A DNA stretch of 10,041 nucleotides from JBDSGC01 sp046594105 (lineage in GTDB: Bacteria; Acidobacteriota; Thermoanaerobaculia; Gp7-AA8). Of this stretch, positions 1-6,370 are shown one piece after another; the stretch's first letter is position 1, and each line of letters starts with the position of its first letter. Below the pieces are notes generated by a model, which saw only the letters and a program-made list of their open reading frames with translations, made no database searches and was not told the origin of the DNA. A program made the translations under genes and the position numbers. Where the stretch lies: the NCBI GenBank assembly GCA_046594105.1, contig JBKJQB010000094.1:1-10041 (forward strand). Direction: 5' to 3'.

Positions 1-1
1 A

Positions 2-88
2 GTCCGCGCCTTCCCCCAGGACTTGGAAAACGTCGGCCAACAACCGCCGCCGTTTCCCACAGCTCCCACAGCGCCGCTACCGGCATAA
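2..88 (+). CDS. possible C-terminal tail of a gene entering from the left
   Basis: An open frame from the window edge ends in TAA at 86-88. It encodes about 28 residues, with a proline-rich end (QQPPPFPTAPTAPLPA). Most codons end in G or C, as in the clear genes nearby. A hairpin repeat follows it before the convergent SDR gene, which is a common place for such repeats. No domain can be recognised from so short a tail. The other frames through the first 100 bases look less gene-like, but chance openness in GC-rich DNA cannot be excluded. Confidence 0.3.
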   Translation, partial: VRAFPQDLENVGQQPPPFPTAPTAPLPA

Positions 89-117
89 TGCCTGGACCAG
101 TTTTTGGGGGCAGACCA

Positions 118-197
118 TCCAGCCGGCAGTACTCGGCAAGCTCGCGCCGGCAAGATGCCGGCGGACCGGCCGGCAAGGATGCCGGCGTTCCGAAAGG
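118..197 (+). repeat. double-hairpin GCCGGC repeat, left copy
   Basis: Two imperfect units sit back to back. The first is a stem CGCCGGC/GCCGGCG at 145-151 and 157-163 around AAGAT. The second is GCCGGC at 169-174 and 181-186 around AAGGAT. The whole 80-base stretch aligns without gaps, in inverted orientation, to 9754-9833, and identity is strongest from 146 onward. It lies just beyond the SDR stop codon. It behaves like a REP- or MITE-type dispersed palindromic element; mobility is not shown. When translated it gives the AGKMPA-type junk peptides often seen in GC-rich genomes. Confidence 0.85.
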
Positions 198-199
198 AT

Positions 200-991
200 C
201 TACACCTTGAGCGGCTCTCCCTCGGGCGTGATGTATGCGGCGCTGATTCCCCCGTCGACCAGGAACGACGTTCCCGTCACGAAGGACGACTCATCGCTGG
301 CGAGGAACAGCGCGGCGTTGGCCATCTCTTCTGGTCGCGCGAACCTGCCCATGGGGATGTGCACCAGCCGCCGCTGTCGCCGGGCCGGATCGGAGAGAAG
401 CTGCGCCAGCAGAGGGGTCTCCACCGGTCCGGGACAGAGCGAGTTGGCGCGGATGTTCTGACGCGCAAATTCAACGGCGATCTCTCGGGTCATGGCCAGT
501 ACGCCTCCTTTGCTCGCGGTGTATGCGATCTGCGGTGCGGCCGCGCCCATGATGGCCACAAACGAGGCTGTGTTGATGATCGAGCCGCCGCCGGCACGCT
601 GCAGCGCCGGGATGGCGTACTGGCACCCCAGGAAAACGCCTTTGAGATTCACGTTGATGACCATGTCCCAGATGGCTTCGGAGGTGTCGGTCACCGAATT
701 GTCGTCCGCGTGGAACACCCCGGCGTTGTTGAACACGACGTTGAGTTTTCCGTAGGTCTCCTCGGCGAAGCGCACCATCGCCTCGGCGTCCTTCGCTTTG
801 GAGACGTCGGCGGCAAAGCCCTTCGCGGCACCACCAGCTTTCTGGATTTCGATTGCAGTCGCATCGGCCGCTTCTTTCTTCAGATCGACCACCACCACCT
901 TTGCGCCTTCGCGCGCGAAGAGCAGACAGGATTCCCTGCCGATGCCGCTGGCGCCTCCGGTGATCAACGCGACTTTGTCCTTGAGCCTCAT
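200..991 (-). CDS. SDR-family NAD-dependent oxidoreductase
   Basis: A classical short-chain dehydrogenase of 263 residues, the usual length. It has a TGGASGIG nucleotide-binding loop (11-18), an Asp at the end of the second strand (D36) that favours NAD(H) over NADP(H), ADV around D62, NNAG at 88-91, and the catalytic S143, Y157 and K161. PGPVETP at 187-193 is the usual cofactor-binding segment after the active site. The cytosolic enzyme should interconvert an alcohol and a carbonyl; the substrate cannot be read from sequence. ATG at 991 follows AAGGAG with a 5-base spacer, and only 20 bases separate it from the ligase stop, so it is the last gene of the ALDH-ligase-SDR operon. In that setting it may oxidise a hydroxylated gamma-glutamyl intermediate to the aldehyde, which is inference. 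A lipid or sugar alcohol dehydrogenase is the alternative. Confidence 0.95.
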   Translation of the reverse strand: MRLKDKVALITGGASGIGRESCLLFAREGAKVVVVDLKKEAADATAIEIQKAGGAAKGFAADVSKAKDAEAMVRFAEETYGKLNVVFNNAGVFHADDNSVTDTSEAIWDMVINVNLKGVFLGCQYAIPALQRAGGGSIINTASFVAIMGAAAPQIAYTASKGGVLAMTREIAVEFARQNIRANSLCPGPVETPLLAQLLSDPARRQRRLVHIPMGRFARPEEMANAALFLASDESSFVTGTSFLVDGGISAAYITPEGEPLKV

Positions 992-996
992 GGCGT

Positions 997-1002
997 CTCC
1001 TT
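997..1002 (-). promoter_or_regulatory. Shine-Dalgarno site of the SDR gene
   Basis: AAGGAG on the minus strand, 5 bases before the ATG at 991. It is close to a perfect anti-SD match, lies in the 20-base gap after the ligase stop, and fixes the SDR start. Confidence 0.8.
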
Positions 1003-1011
1003 GGTTTGCGA

Positions 1012-2403
1012 TCAGGCCATCTCGAAGTAGCGACGGCGCTCCCAGTCGGTGACCACCGAATCAAACTTGCGCTGCTCGGTGCGGAAGAAGTGAAGGTAAT
1101 GATCGACGATGTCTTCCCCCAGCGCCTCGCGGGCCCAGGTGCTGTGGGAGAGAGCCTCGATGGACTCGTTGAGCGAATGCGGCATCTGGGGCAGTTCGGC
1201 CGCGCCGTACACATCGCCTTCGAATGCCGGCGGCGGCTCGATGTGATGGCGCACGCCGTCGAGGCCGGCGGCGAGGGTCGCTGCAAACGCGAGATACACG
1301 TTGGCGTCGGCGCCGGGCGCGCGGCATTCGATGCGCAGTGACGATCCTTCGCCGACGATGCGGAAGCCGGCGGTGCGGTTGTCGTAGCTCCAGGCGATGC
1401 CGGTCGGCGCGAACGAGCCGGCCACGTAGCGCTTGTACGAGGCTGGATAGGGGGCGAAGAATGCGAACAGTTCGCGGATGTGCTTCATCCAGCCGCCGAG
1501 AAACCAGCGGAAGGTCTTGGAGCACTCGATGTCGCCGAGGCGGTCGTCGCCCGCGAACAGCGGCTTCTTCCCTTTGCGGTCCCACAGGCTCATATGGATG
1601 TGGCAGCTCGAGCCGGCGTAGCGCTCGTCCCACTTGGCCATGAAGGTGATGGAGTGGCCGAGCTGGTACGCAATCTCCTTGGCGGCCTGTTTGTAGATCG
1701 AGTGGCGGTCGGCCATCTCCAGCGCGTCGGTATAGCGGAGTCCGATCTCCTGCTGCCCCGGTCCCCATTCCCCTTTGCTCGACTCGATGGGGACGCCGGA
1801 CCGCTCCATGTGCGAGCGGATCGCTCCGATCAGGAACTCTTCTTTGGTGCCCTGAAGGATGTGGTAATCCTCGATGACGCGGCCGATCGGCGTGGCCTTG
1901 ATGAAACCTTTCTCGGCGACGGTCTCGTAGGAGTCCTTGAAGACGTAGAGCTCGAGCTCCGACGCGGCCATGGCGCTGAACCCCATCTCGTCCGCGCGGG
2001 CCAGCTGCTGTTTGAGCAGGCTGCGAGGGGCCAGAGGAACCAGCTCGTCGCGTTTGTCCTGGTACACGTCGCAAAGCACCAGGGCGGTCTTTGGCAACCA
2101 GGAGGCGATGCGAAGCGTGGTGAAGTCGGGCATGGGGCGGAAGTCGCCGTACCCTTTGGCCCAGCTGGTGAAGGCGTAGCCGGGCACCGGTTCCATGTCC
2201 ATGTCGCACGCCAGCAGGTAGTCGCAGGCGTGCATGCCGTGGCTGATCACTTCATCGACGAAGAAGCGTCCGGTGATCCGCTTGCCGACCAGCCGGCCGT
2301 ACATGTCGGGGAAGGTGGCGATGACGGTATCGATCTCGTCATTGGCCACCATCCGCCTGAGGGTGTCGGGATCGATCCGGCCCTGCATCATCGTCGTCGC
2401 CAT
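1012..2403 (-). CDS. glutamine synthetase-like gamma-glutamyl amine ligase
   Basis: Glutamine-synthetase superfamily protein of 463 residues. The N-terminal beta-grasp part (about 1-115) precedes the catalytic domain. Metal and substrate residues are kept: SELEL (E149, E151), E212 and E219 in GEWGPGQQEI, H268 in SCHIHMSLW, R343 in DNRTAGFRI and E359 in RIECRAPG. ATP-dependent gamma-glutamyl ligation is therefore likely intact. The flap PGYEAP of true glutamine synthetases, whose Glu helps deprotonate ammonium, reads AGSFAP here (F331). The Glu is missing, which fits relatives such as PuuA, IpuC or actinobacterial GlnA3/GlnA4 that use amines. ATG at 2403 follows AAGGAA with a 7-base spacer; a longer reading from 2448 would overlap the ALDH and lacks family similarity. 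It lies between ALDH and SDR genes. Substrate (polyamine, ethanolamine, alkylamine) is unknown. Confidence 0.92.
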   Translation of the reverse strand: MATTMMQGRIDPDTLRRMVANDEIDTVIATFPDMYGRLVGKRITGRFFVDEVISHGMHACDYLLACDMDMEPVPGYAFTSWAKGYGDFRPMPDFTTLRIASWLPKTALVLCDVYQDKRDELVPLAPRSLLKQQLARADEMGFSAMAASELELYVFKDSYETVAEKGFIKATPIGRVIEDYHILQGTKEEFLIGAIRSHMERSGVPIESSKGEWGPGQQEIGLRYTDALEMADRHSIYKQAAKEIAYQLGHSITFMAKWDERYAGSSCHIHMSLWDRKGKKPLFAGDDRLGDIECSKTFRWFLGGWMKHIRELFAFFAPYPASYKRYVAGSFAPTGIAWSYDNRTAGFRIVGEGSSLRIECRAPGADANVYLAFAATLAAGLDGVRHHIEPPPAFEGDVYGAAELPQMPHSLNESIEALSHSTWAREALGEDIVDHYLHFFRTEQRKFDSVVTDWERRRYFEMA

Positions 2404-2410
2404 GTCACGA

Positions 2411-2416
2411 TTCCTT
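2411..2416 (-). promoter_or_regulatory. Shine-Dalgarno site of the ligase gene, overlapping the ALDH stop
   Basis: AAGGAA on the minus strand, 7 bases before the ATG at 2403. It shares bases with the ALDH stop codon TAA (2415-2417), so ribosomes finishing ALDH sit on this site. This supports translational coupling and the shorter ligase start. Confidence 0.7.
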
Positions 2417-3893
2417 ACGCACCGATGTCGATGTAGACCGTCTTCCACTCCGTGTAGTGATCGAGTGCAGCGAGCCCGAGCTCACGACCGATGCCGCTCC
2501 GCTTCACTCCGCCGAAGGGTGCTTCCAGATGAACGCTGCTGCCGGAGTTGATGGAGAGATTTCCCGTTTCGATGGCCCGGGCCACGCGCATGGCGCGCCC
2601 GATGTCGCGCGTCCAGACCGATCCGGACAGGCCGTACGTGCTGTCATTGGCCAGCGTGATCGCCTCGGCCTCATCGGCAAAGGGCATCACCGCCACCACC
2701 GGGCCGAAGATCTCTTCCTTCGCGATGCGCATGGAAGGTTTCACGTCGAGAAAGACGGTTGGCTGCAGGTAGGTCCCGTTCGTCAGAGTTCCGGCTGGCC
2801 GGCCGCCGCCAGTGGCCAGCGTGGCCCCCTCGGCGCGGCCGCTGTCCACATAGGCGGAGACGCGGTCGCGATGAGCCGCCGTGATCAGCGGCCCCATCAC
2901 GGTTCCGTCGTTGAGAGGGTCGCCCATCTTCACGCTCTCGAAGGCGGCGACGAGGGCCTTCGAAAAGCGGTCGTAGATGCTTCGCTCCACCAGCACGCGG
3001 CTGCGCGCGCAGCAGTCCTGTCCCGCATTGCCGAGGGCGCTGGAGACGGCGGAGGCGACGGCTCGATCGAAGTCGCAGTCGGCAAAGACGACGCTGGCGG
3101 ACTTGCCTCCCAGTTCCAGGCTCACTCTCTTGATGTCGCGCGCTGCCAGCTGCATTACCCGGCTGCCCACCTCGGTCGATCCGGTGAAGGCGATCTTGCG
3201 GATGGCCGGGTGGTTGACCATGGCCTCGCCGACCACGGAGCCCTCGCCAGTCAGGACCGTGAACACTCCCTCGGGGAAACCGGCTTCGAGAGCCAGTTCG
3301 GCGAGGCGCATGGCCGTCATCGGAGTCTGCTCCGCCGGTTTCAACACGACGGTATTGCCCATAGCCAGTGCGGGCGCCGATTTCCAGGCGGCAATGGCGA
3401 TCGGGAAGTTCCAGGGAACGATGATGCCGCACACGCCGAGGGGCTCGCGGAAGGTCATCAACACGCCGGGAGCCGCGCCGGGGATGGTCTGACCGCCGAC
3501 TTTGTTGGTGGTGCCTGCGTAGTACTCGAAGCAATTCGCGGCGAGATCGACCTCGTCGCGCGAGTCGCGGATTGGCTTGCCGACATTGCGCGATTCCATC
3601 GTCGCCAGGGCGTCGGCGTTGGCGCGGATGAGATCGGACAGGCGGTGGAGGATGCGGCCGCGATCGCGGGTGTTGATGGTCCGCCAGGGCCCGCTGCGAA
3701 ACGCCCGATCGGCCGTGTCGATCGCCGCGCCGGCGTCCTCGACGCTGGCCTGGTGCACCGAGGCCAGTCGCTCTCCCGTGGCAGGCTCGATCAACTCTAC
3801 AGCGGACACGAAGGGAGATGGTGCAAAAAGCGGGCGCAAGGGTGAGGTAGGCCCAGCCGCGGAGTGGCGACATCGCCCCGAAGAGACGCTCAA
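2415..3893 (-). CDS. NAD(P)-dependent aldehyde dehydrogenase
   Basis: ALDH superfamily enzyme, 492 residues if read from TTG at 3893, that oxidises an aldehyde to its acid. Visible are VPWNFP (N162), KPAEQTP (K185), FTGSTEVG (236-243), LELGGKS (E260), the catalytic cysteine in NAGQDCCARSR (C294) and KEEIFGP (E394). NAGQDC resembles gamma-aminobutyraldehyde and betaine-aldehyde type enzymes. Family similarity begins only at IEPATGE (35-41). The usual LFIDGEW-like strand before it is absent, and residues 1-28 look unlike the family. The TTG has a good GGAGG five bases upstream, but both lie inside a dispersed repeat; GTG at 3809 (V29) is the alternative, without a Shine-Dalgarno site. It is first in the operon with the ligase and SDR, so gamma-glutamyl-aminoaldehyde is a plausible substrate, by analogy with PuuC. 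Confidence 0.93.
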   Translation of the reverse strand: MSVSSGRCRHSAAGPTSPLRPLFAPSPFVSAVELIEPATGERLASVHQASVEDAGAAIDTADRAFRSGPWRTINTRDRGRILHRLSDLIRANADALATMESRNVGKPIRDSRDEVDLAANCFEYYAGTTNKVGGQTIPGAAPGVLMTFREPLGVCGIIVPWNFPIAIAAWKSAPALAMGNTVVLKPAEQTPMTAMRLAELALEAGFPEGVFTVLTGEGSVVGEAMVNHPAIRKIAFTGSTEVGSRVMQLAARDIKRVSLELGGKSASVVFADCDFDRAVASAVSSALGNAGQDCCARSRVLVERSIYDRFSKALVAAFESVKMGDPLNDGTVMGPLITAAHRDRVSAYVDSGRAEGATLATGGGRPAGTLTNGTYLQPTVFLDVKPSMRIAKEEIFGPVVAVMPFADEAEAITLANDSTYGLSGSVWTRDIGRAMRVARAIETGNLSINSGSSVHLEAPFGGVKRSGIGRELGLAALDHYTEWKTVYIDIGA

Positions 3894-3898
3894 TCGTC

Positions 3899-3903
3899 CC
3901 TCC
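3899..3903 (-). promoter_or_regulatory. Shine-Dalgarno-like GGAGG before the TTG start of ALDH
   Basis: GGAGG on the minus strand, 5 bases before TTG at 3893. It sits in the loop and arm of the first 23-base repeat. The other repeat copy has GTAGG at the same place, so the one base that differs between copies improves the ribosome site here. Confidence 0.5.
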
Positions 3904-3930
3904 GGGACTCGCTGGATCGCTCACACTCAA

Positions 3931-3950
3931 CCCAGCACTGAAGTGCTGGG
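3931..3950. repeat. perfect palindrome, 9-base arms
   Basis: CCCAGCACT-GA-AGTGCTGGG can form a hairpin on either strand. No run of T follows on either side, so it is not a typical Rho-independent terminator. It sits 20-odd bases from the first direct repeat copy and a few bases from the second, and probably belongs to the same dispersed repeat family. Confidence 0.75.
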
Positions 3951-4029
3951 CTAGCGCTCAATCGTCCCTACGGGACTGACAAATTCGACGGATACCGAAA
4001 ATCGAGTCACCCTCGCGCCCGGGCGCTCC

Positions 4030-4893
4030 TCAATCCACTGCCGGCAGATCCGCCTGCGTTCTCGATCCGCCCAGCGTGTGCCATCCGATGGCGGTGAGCA
4101 CGATCAGGCCGCCGGCGATGGCGAAGAGCGAGGGGCGCTCGCCCAGGAGGAGAAAGACCCAAAGCGGATTGGCCACCGGTTCGAGCATTCCGGTGAGCGA
4201 GGCTTGGGTGGCGGTGACGTACGCCAGTCCCTTCACAAATAGGAAGTAGGCGAAAGCGATCTGAAAGAAACCGAGGAAGGCGAGAACTGCGAAGGAGCGG
4301 CCGGTGAGGGCCAGGTGCGAAGAGACGAAGGGCAGCATGGCCAGACAGCAGAGGACGTTGCCCCAGATCACCGCGGCCTGGGCGGCGCGCTGCTCGCGGC
4401 GAAGGGCCAGGATCAGCGCGCCGAAGAAGACGCTCGACAGCAGGGCCATGCCATTGCCGGCCATCCCGTGAGCGTCGAATTTTCCGACGAAGAACAGGGC
4501 CATTCCGGCGAAGGCGGCAACGACCGCGATCACGTCGCGGGAGCGCATCGGCTCGCGCAGGACCAGCGGAGAGAAGATCAACACCCAGATGACGCCGGCG
4601 TACTGCAGAAAAATCGCGTTGGCCGCGGTGGTCCACTTCGTGGCCACCACGAACGTCGTCAGACAGGCGGCATAACTGACGATGGCCATGACGAACACGC
4701 CGGTTGAGTTCCACTGGCGCCTGCCCCACACCCGCCGGCCGAGGAAGAGCATGAGGGCCAGCGCGGCGAAGAGTGACCGGTAGAAGGTCACATGCAGCGG
4801 CGAATCGGAGATGGCCTTGATCCCGATGCCTCCGGTCGACCAGAGCAGAGCCGCTCCGGTGATGAAGAGCATGCCTCTGCGCCGATCGTTCAC
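4030..4893 (-). CDS. EamA/DMT-family inner-membrane transporter
   Basis: A hydrophobic 287-residue protein with about ten transmembrane helices in two EamA repeats (roughly 8-137 and 147-273), the usual length and layout. WSTGGIGIKAI near residues 18-27 and EPVANPLWVFLLLGE (238-252) are typical of the drug/metabolite transporter superfamily. Members usually export amino acids or other small metabolites by secondary transport; the substrate here is unknown. The start is GTG at 4893, with no Shine-Dalgarno site but a TACAAT box ending 7 bases upstream, which suggests a leaderless start. An in-frame ATG lies at 4872 (residue 8). It lies 36 bases after the SemiSWEET-like gene on the same strand, so read-through from that gene is also possible. 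Confidence 0.92.
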   Translation of the reverse strand: MNDRRRGMLFITGAALLWSTGGIGIKAISDSPLHVTFYRSLFAALALMLFLGRRVWGRRQWNSTGVFVMAIVSYAACLTTFVVATKWTTAANAIFLQYAGVIWVLIFSPLVLREPMRSRDVIAVVAAFAGMALFFVGKFDAHGMAGNGMALLSSVFFGALILALRREQRAAQAAVIWGNVLCCLAMLPFVSSHLALTGRSFAVLAFLGFFQIAFAYFLFVKGLAYVTATQASLTGMLEPVANPLWVFLLLGERPSLFAIAGGLIVLTAIGWHTLGGSRTQADLPAVD

Positions 4894-4900
4894 GGGGCGG

Positions 4901-4906
4901 ATTGTA
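4901..4906 (-). promoter_or_regulatory. putative -10 box for a leaderless EamA transcript
   Basis: TACAAT on the minus strand (5 of 6 matches to TATAAT), 7 bases before the GTG at 4893. Transcription would begin at or next to the start codon. It lies in the 36-base gap after the SemiSWEET-like gene. No convincing -35 box is seen. Confidence 0.4.
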
Positions 4907-4929
4907 CGGGGTCCGCTCGCCCTGGTTGA

Positions 4930-5217
4930 TCAGGGATTCGCGGTGGTGGCTTCGCCCGATTCCGCTGACTTCTTCTGCCGCCTGGTGATCCAGTAGCCCA
5001 CCAGGCCGTTGATGACCATGAGGCTGTTGGTAACGACGAAGACCCAGCTATGAATGAGAACGCTGTAGATGGTGAACCCGGCCGAAGCAGCGAGTTGCCC
5101 GACGAAGAGCCAGATGGAGACGCCTTCGCTGGTGCCGGCCTGCCACTGCTTGTGCACCTGTTTGGCGATGGTGAGGATGAGGACGACGGAGCTGAGCCAG
5201 CCGATTGCTTCGATCAC
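4930..5217 (-). CDS. SemiSWEET-like PQ-loop family small transporter
   Basis: A 95-residue protein with three transmembrane helices (about 4-22, 33-54 and 58-78) and a charged tail, the size and shape of bacterial SemiSWEETs, which dimerise and passively transport sugars. After helix 1 it has KQ (19-20) where the family has PQ, then the conserved GTSEGVS turn (28-34). The TM3 asparagine that lines the SemiSWEET sugar pocket appears to be N64. The aromatic partner, usually Trp, three residues before the conserved Tyr (Y51) is F48, so sugar specificity may differ. The GTG start at 5217 lies 7 bases after the receiver gene's TGA, with only a weak upstream GAG, so translational coupling is likely. 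It could instead be an uncharacterised PQ-loop protein with another substrate. Confidence 0.8.
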   Translation of the reverse strand: MIEAIGWLSSVVLILTIAKQVHKQWQAGTSEGVSIWLFVGQLAASAGFTIYSVLIHSWVFVVTNSLMVINGLVGYWITRRQKKSAESGEATTANP

Positions 5218-5224
5218 AGGAGAC

Positions 5225-5680
5225 TCAGTTCGCCAGCTGCGAGCCGCCGTCCATCTGCGGCTGGTAACCGCTTTCTGCGGGCGGGCAATCGAGCGGATCG
5301 TCAGGAGGAGGGACGACCCGTGCGCACTCGCGGACCAGTTCCGCCAGCGTGTCGATCTCCAGCGGTTTGGTCATGATTGCGTTCACACCGGCAGCATCGA
5401 GCGCTTCATTCTTCCTCGGATCGCGGACTGCCAGGACGAAGGAGTTCGCATCCGGCCGGGCCTCCCGGAAGTCCTGGAGAAATCGCCATGCATCCCCGGA
5501 ATGAAGGTCCATGTCGATGAGGATCAGCGCGTAATCACAGGTGGTGACTTTCTCCAGCGCTTCGTCGGCGGTCGATGCCGTGTCAACAGCGAGCGGCTGG
5601 TGCCGCAGCACCGTAAAAAGCATCACCCGCAATGCGTCATTGTCTTCGACGATGAGAACTCTGGCCTCGCTGGATGGCAT
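5225..5680 (-). CDS. stand-alone response regulator receiver protein (atypical switch)
   Basis: 151 residues: one CheY-like receiver (about 6-125) and a 25-residue proline-, aspartate-rich tail with no output domain. The acidic pocket E12/D13, phospho-acceptor D56 in LILIDMDL and K105 in IMTKPLE are present. The Thr/Ser switch position falls in FVLAVRD (A84/V85), so neither hydroxyl is there. The MP usually following the phospho-Asp is replaced by DLHSG. Phosphorylation may occur, but signalling by the usual Thr-Tyr coupling is doubtful. ATG at 5680 follows AAAGGA with an 8-base spacer; a longer TTG reading from 5725 adds nothing family-like. It lies 66 bases after a second receiver and 7 bases before the SemiSWEET-like gene. 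No histidine kinase is in the window. Confidence 0.88.
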   Translation of the reverse strand: MPSSEARVLIVEDNDALRVMLFTVLRHQPLAVDTASTADEALEKVTTCDYALILIDMDLHSGDAWRFLQDFREARPDANSFVLAVRDPRKNEALDAAGVNAIMTKPLEIDTLAELVRECARVVPPPDDPLDCPPAESGYQPQMDGGSQLAN

Positions 5681-5688
5681 GGTGTTCG

Positions 5689-5694
5689 TCCTTT
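5689..5694 (-). promoter_or_regulatory. Shine-Dalgarno site of the first receiver gene
   Basis: AAAGGA on the minus strand, 8 bases before the ATG at 5680. It supports that ATG over the upstream in-frame TTG at 5725. Confidence 0.6.
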
Positions 5695-5746
5695 GCCTCC
5701 CTGGAAAATCCAAAAGATGTGCCAAGCGAGTCCATAACCGGCCCGC

Positions 5747-6187
5747 TCAATGGACTCTCCCGCCGGAACCCTCGGAATCCAGTGGTGCCCGGCAGCTTTC
5801 GAGTTGTGTTTTTCCATCCACCGCATTCAGGCAGGCCACGATGGTCTCGATGAGTACCTCGATGTCGAATGGTTTGCGGATGGTGGCGGATACGGTGGAG
5901 GGATCGAGATCGCGAGGGTCGTTGCCCGCGGTGAGAACGATGACGATCGGCCGGCTGGATGGCTCCCGCGTGGAAAGATGCCGGAGGACCTCGGGGCCAC
6001 TCGGTCGCGGCATCATGAAATCGAGCAGCATCAGAGAGTAGCTGCAGCGATCGAGGCAGGCCAGTGCCTCCGCTCCATCGCGTGCGGTGTCGGCACCAAA
6101 GCCGCGCCGACGAAGGACGGTCACCAGCAGGGATCGGATGGCGTCGTCGTCATCCACGACCAGAATTCTCTTCTCGACCTTTTCCAT
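5747..6187 (-). CDS. stand-alone response regulator receiver protein (canonical residues)
   Basis: 146 residues: a single CheY-like receiver (about 6-125) and a short polar tail with no output domain. All key residues are seen: D12-D15 acidic cluster in RILVVDDDD, phospho-acceptor D56 in LLDFMMP, switch T86 in VIVLTAG, and K105 in TIRKPFD. It has the same spacing from the N-terminus to D56 and to K105 as its downstream neighbour, so the two look like paralogues. ATG at 6187 is chosen because the receiver fold begins there; no Shine-Dalgarno site precedes it. A TTG reading from 6268 adds 27 residues without similarity to receivers. The 183 bases upstream, to the hydrolase stop, hold no gene and no promoter that I can defend. 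Single-domain receivers usually act through protein contacts or phosphorelays. Confidence 0.9.
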   Translation of the reverse strand: MEKVEKRILVVDDDDAIRSLLVTVLRRRGFGADTARDGAEALACLDRCSYSLMLLDFMMPRPSGPEVLRHLSTREPSSRPIVIVLTAGNDPRDLDPSTVSATIRKPFDIEVLIETIVACLNAVDGKTQLESCRAPLDSEGSGGRVH

Positions 6188-6370
6188 CGTGCGACCAGAG
6201 CTTGTCGGCGAGGCCGGCAACGGCCGGCGGCGCTGGTTGCCCAAGGCTCCGGCAAGATCACGCTCCAAGACGTTCTGCCGCGCAGGCTCCTAAGCGATAG
6301 AGCAAATTTTCTGCCGGTATGCGCGTCGTCGTGGAGGAATGAGCGGCCGGCAGGGAGGAAGGGTCGATCG

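Larger units (their letters stand above)
3887..3977. repeat. short repeat cluster: two 23-base direct repeats flanking a palindrome
   Basis: Copies at 3887-3909 and 3955-3977 differ at one base. Each contains a small inverted core, GTCCC-TCC-GGGAC in the first and GTCCC-TAC-GGGAC in the second, so the single difference falls in the loop and the stem is kept. Between them lies a separate 20-base palindrome (3931-3950). The cluster fills the 136-base gap between the EamA stop and the ALDH start and reaches into the ALDH reading frame. Similar short motifs recur between genes in some Acidobacteriota genomes; this is from memory. Confidence 0.75.

Noticed and set aside
104..1030. 308-codon plus-strand open frame opposite the SDR gene
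   Set aside because: It begins in the palindromic repeat (AGKMPA-type peptides) and otherwise mirrors the SDR gene.
1480..2436. 318-codon plus-strand open frame opposite the ligase
   Set aside because: Shadow of the glutamine-synthetase-like gene, with no family motifs.
2457..3845. 462-codon plus-strand open frame opposite the ALDH gene
   Set aside because: It mirrors the ALDH codons, has no recognisable domain and arises from high G/C at third positions. The minus-strand gene has full ALDH motifs.
3931..3950. Palindrome as a Rho-independent terminator for the EamA gene
   Set aside because: There is no T-run after the stem on either strand, and it sits within a repeat cluster close to the ALDH start.
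3887..3977. CRISPR-like array
   Set aside because: Only two repeats, with a palindrome between them instead of unique spacers and no cas genes.
3978..4029. Sigma-70 promoter for the ALDH operon
   Set aside because: TGACTC and TATCCG on the minus strand are too close together, and no other pair with normal spacing was convincing.
6188..6370. Small gene or promoter between the second receiver and the hydrolase
   Set aside because: No frame with a plausible start and protein-like content, and no -35/-10 pair with good spacing on the minus strand.
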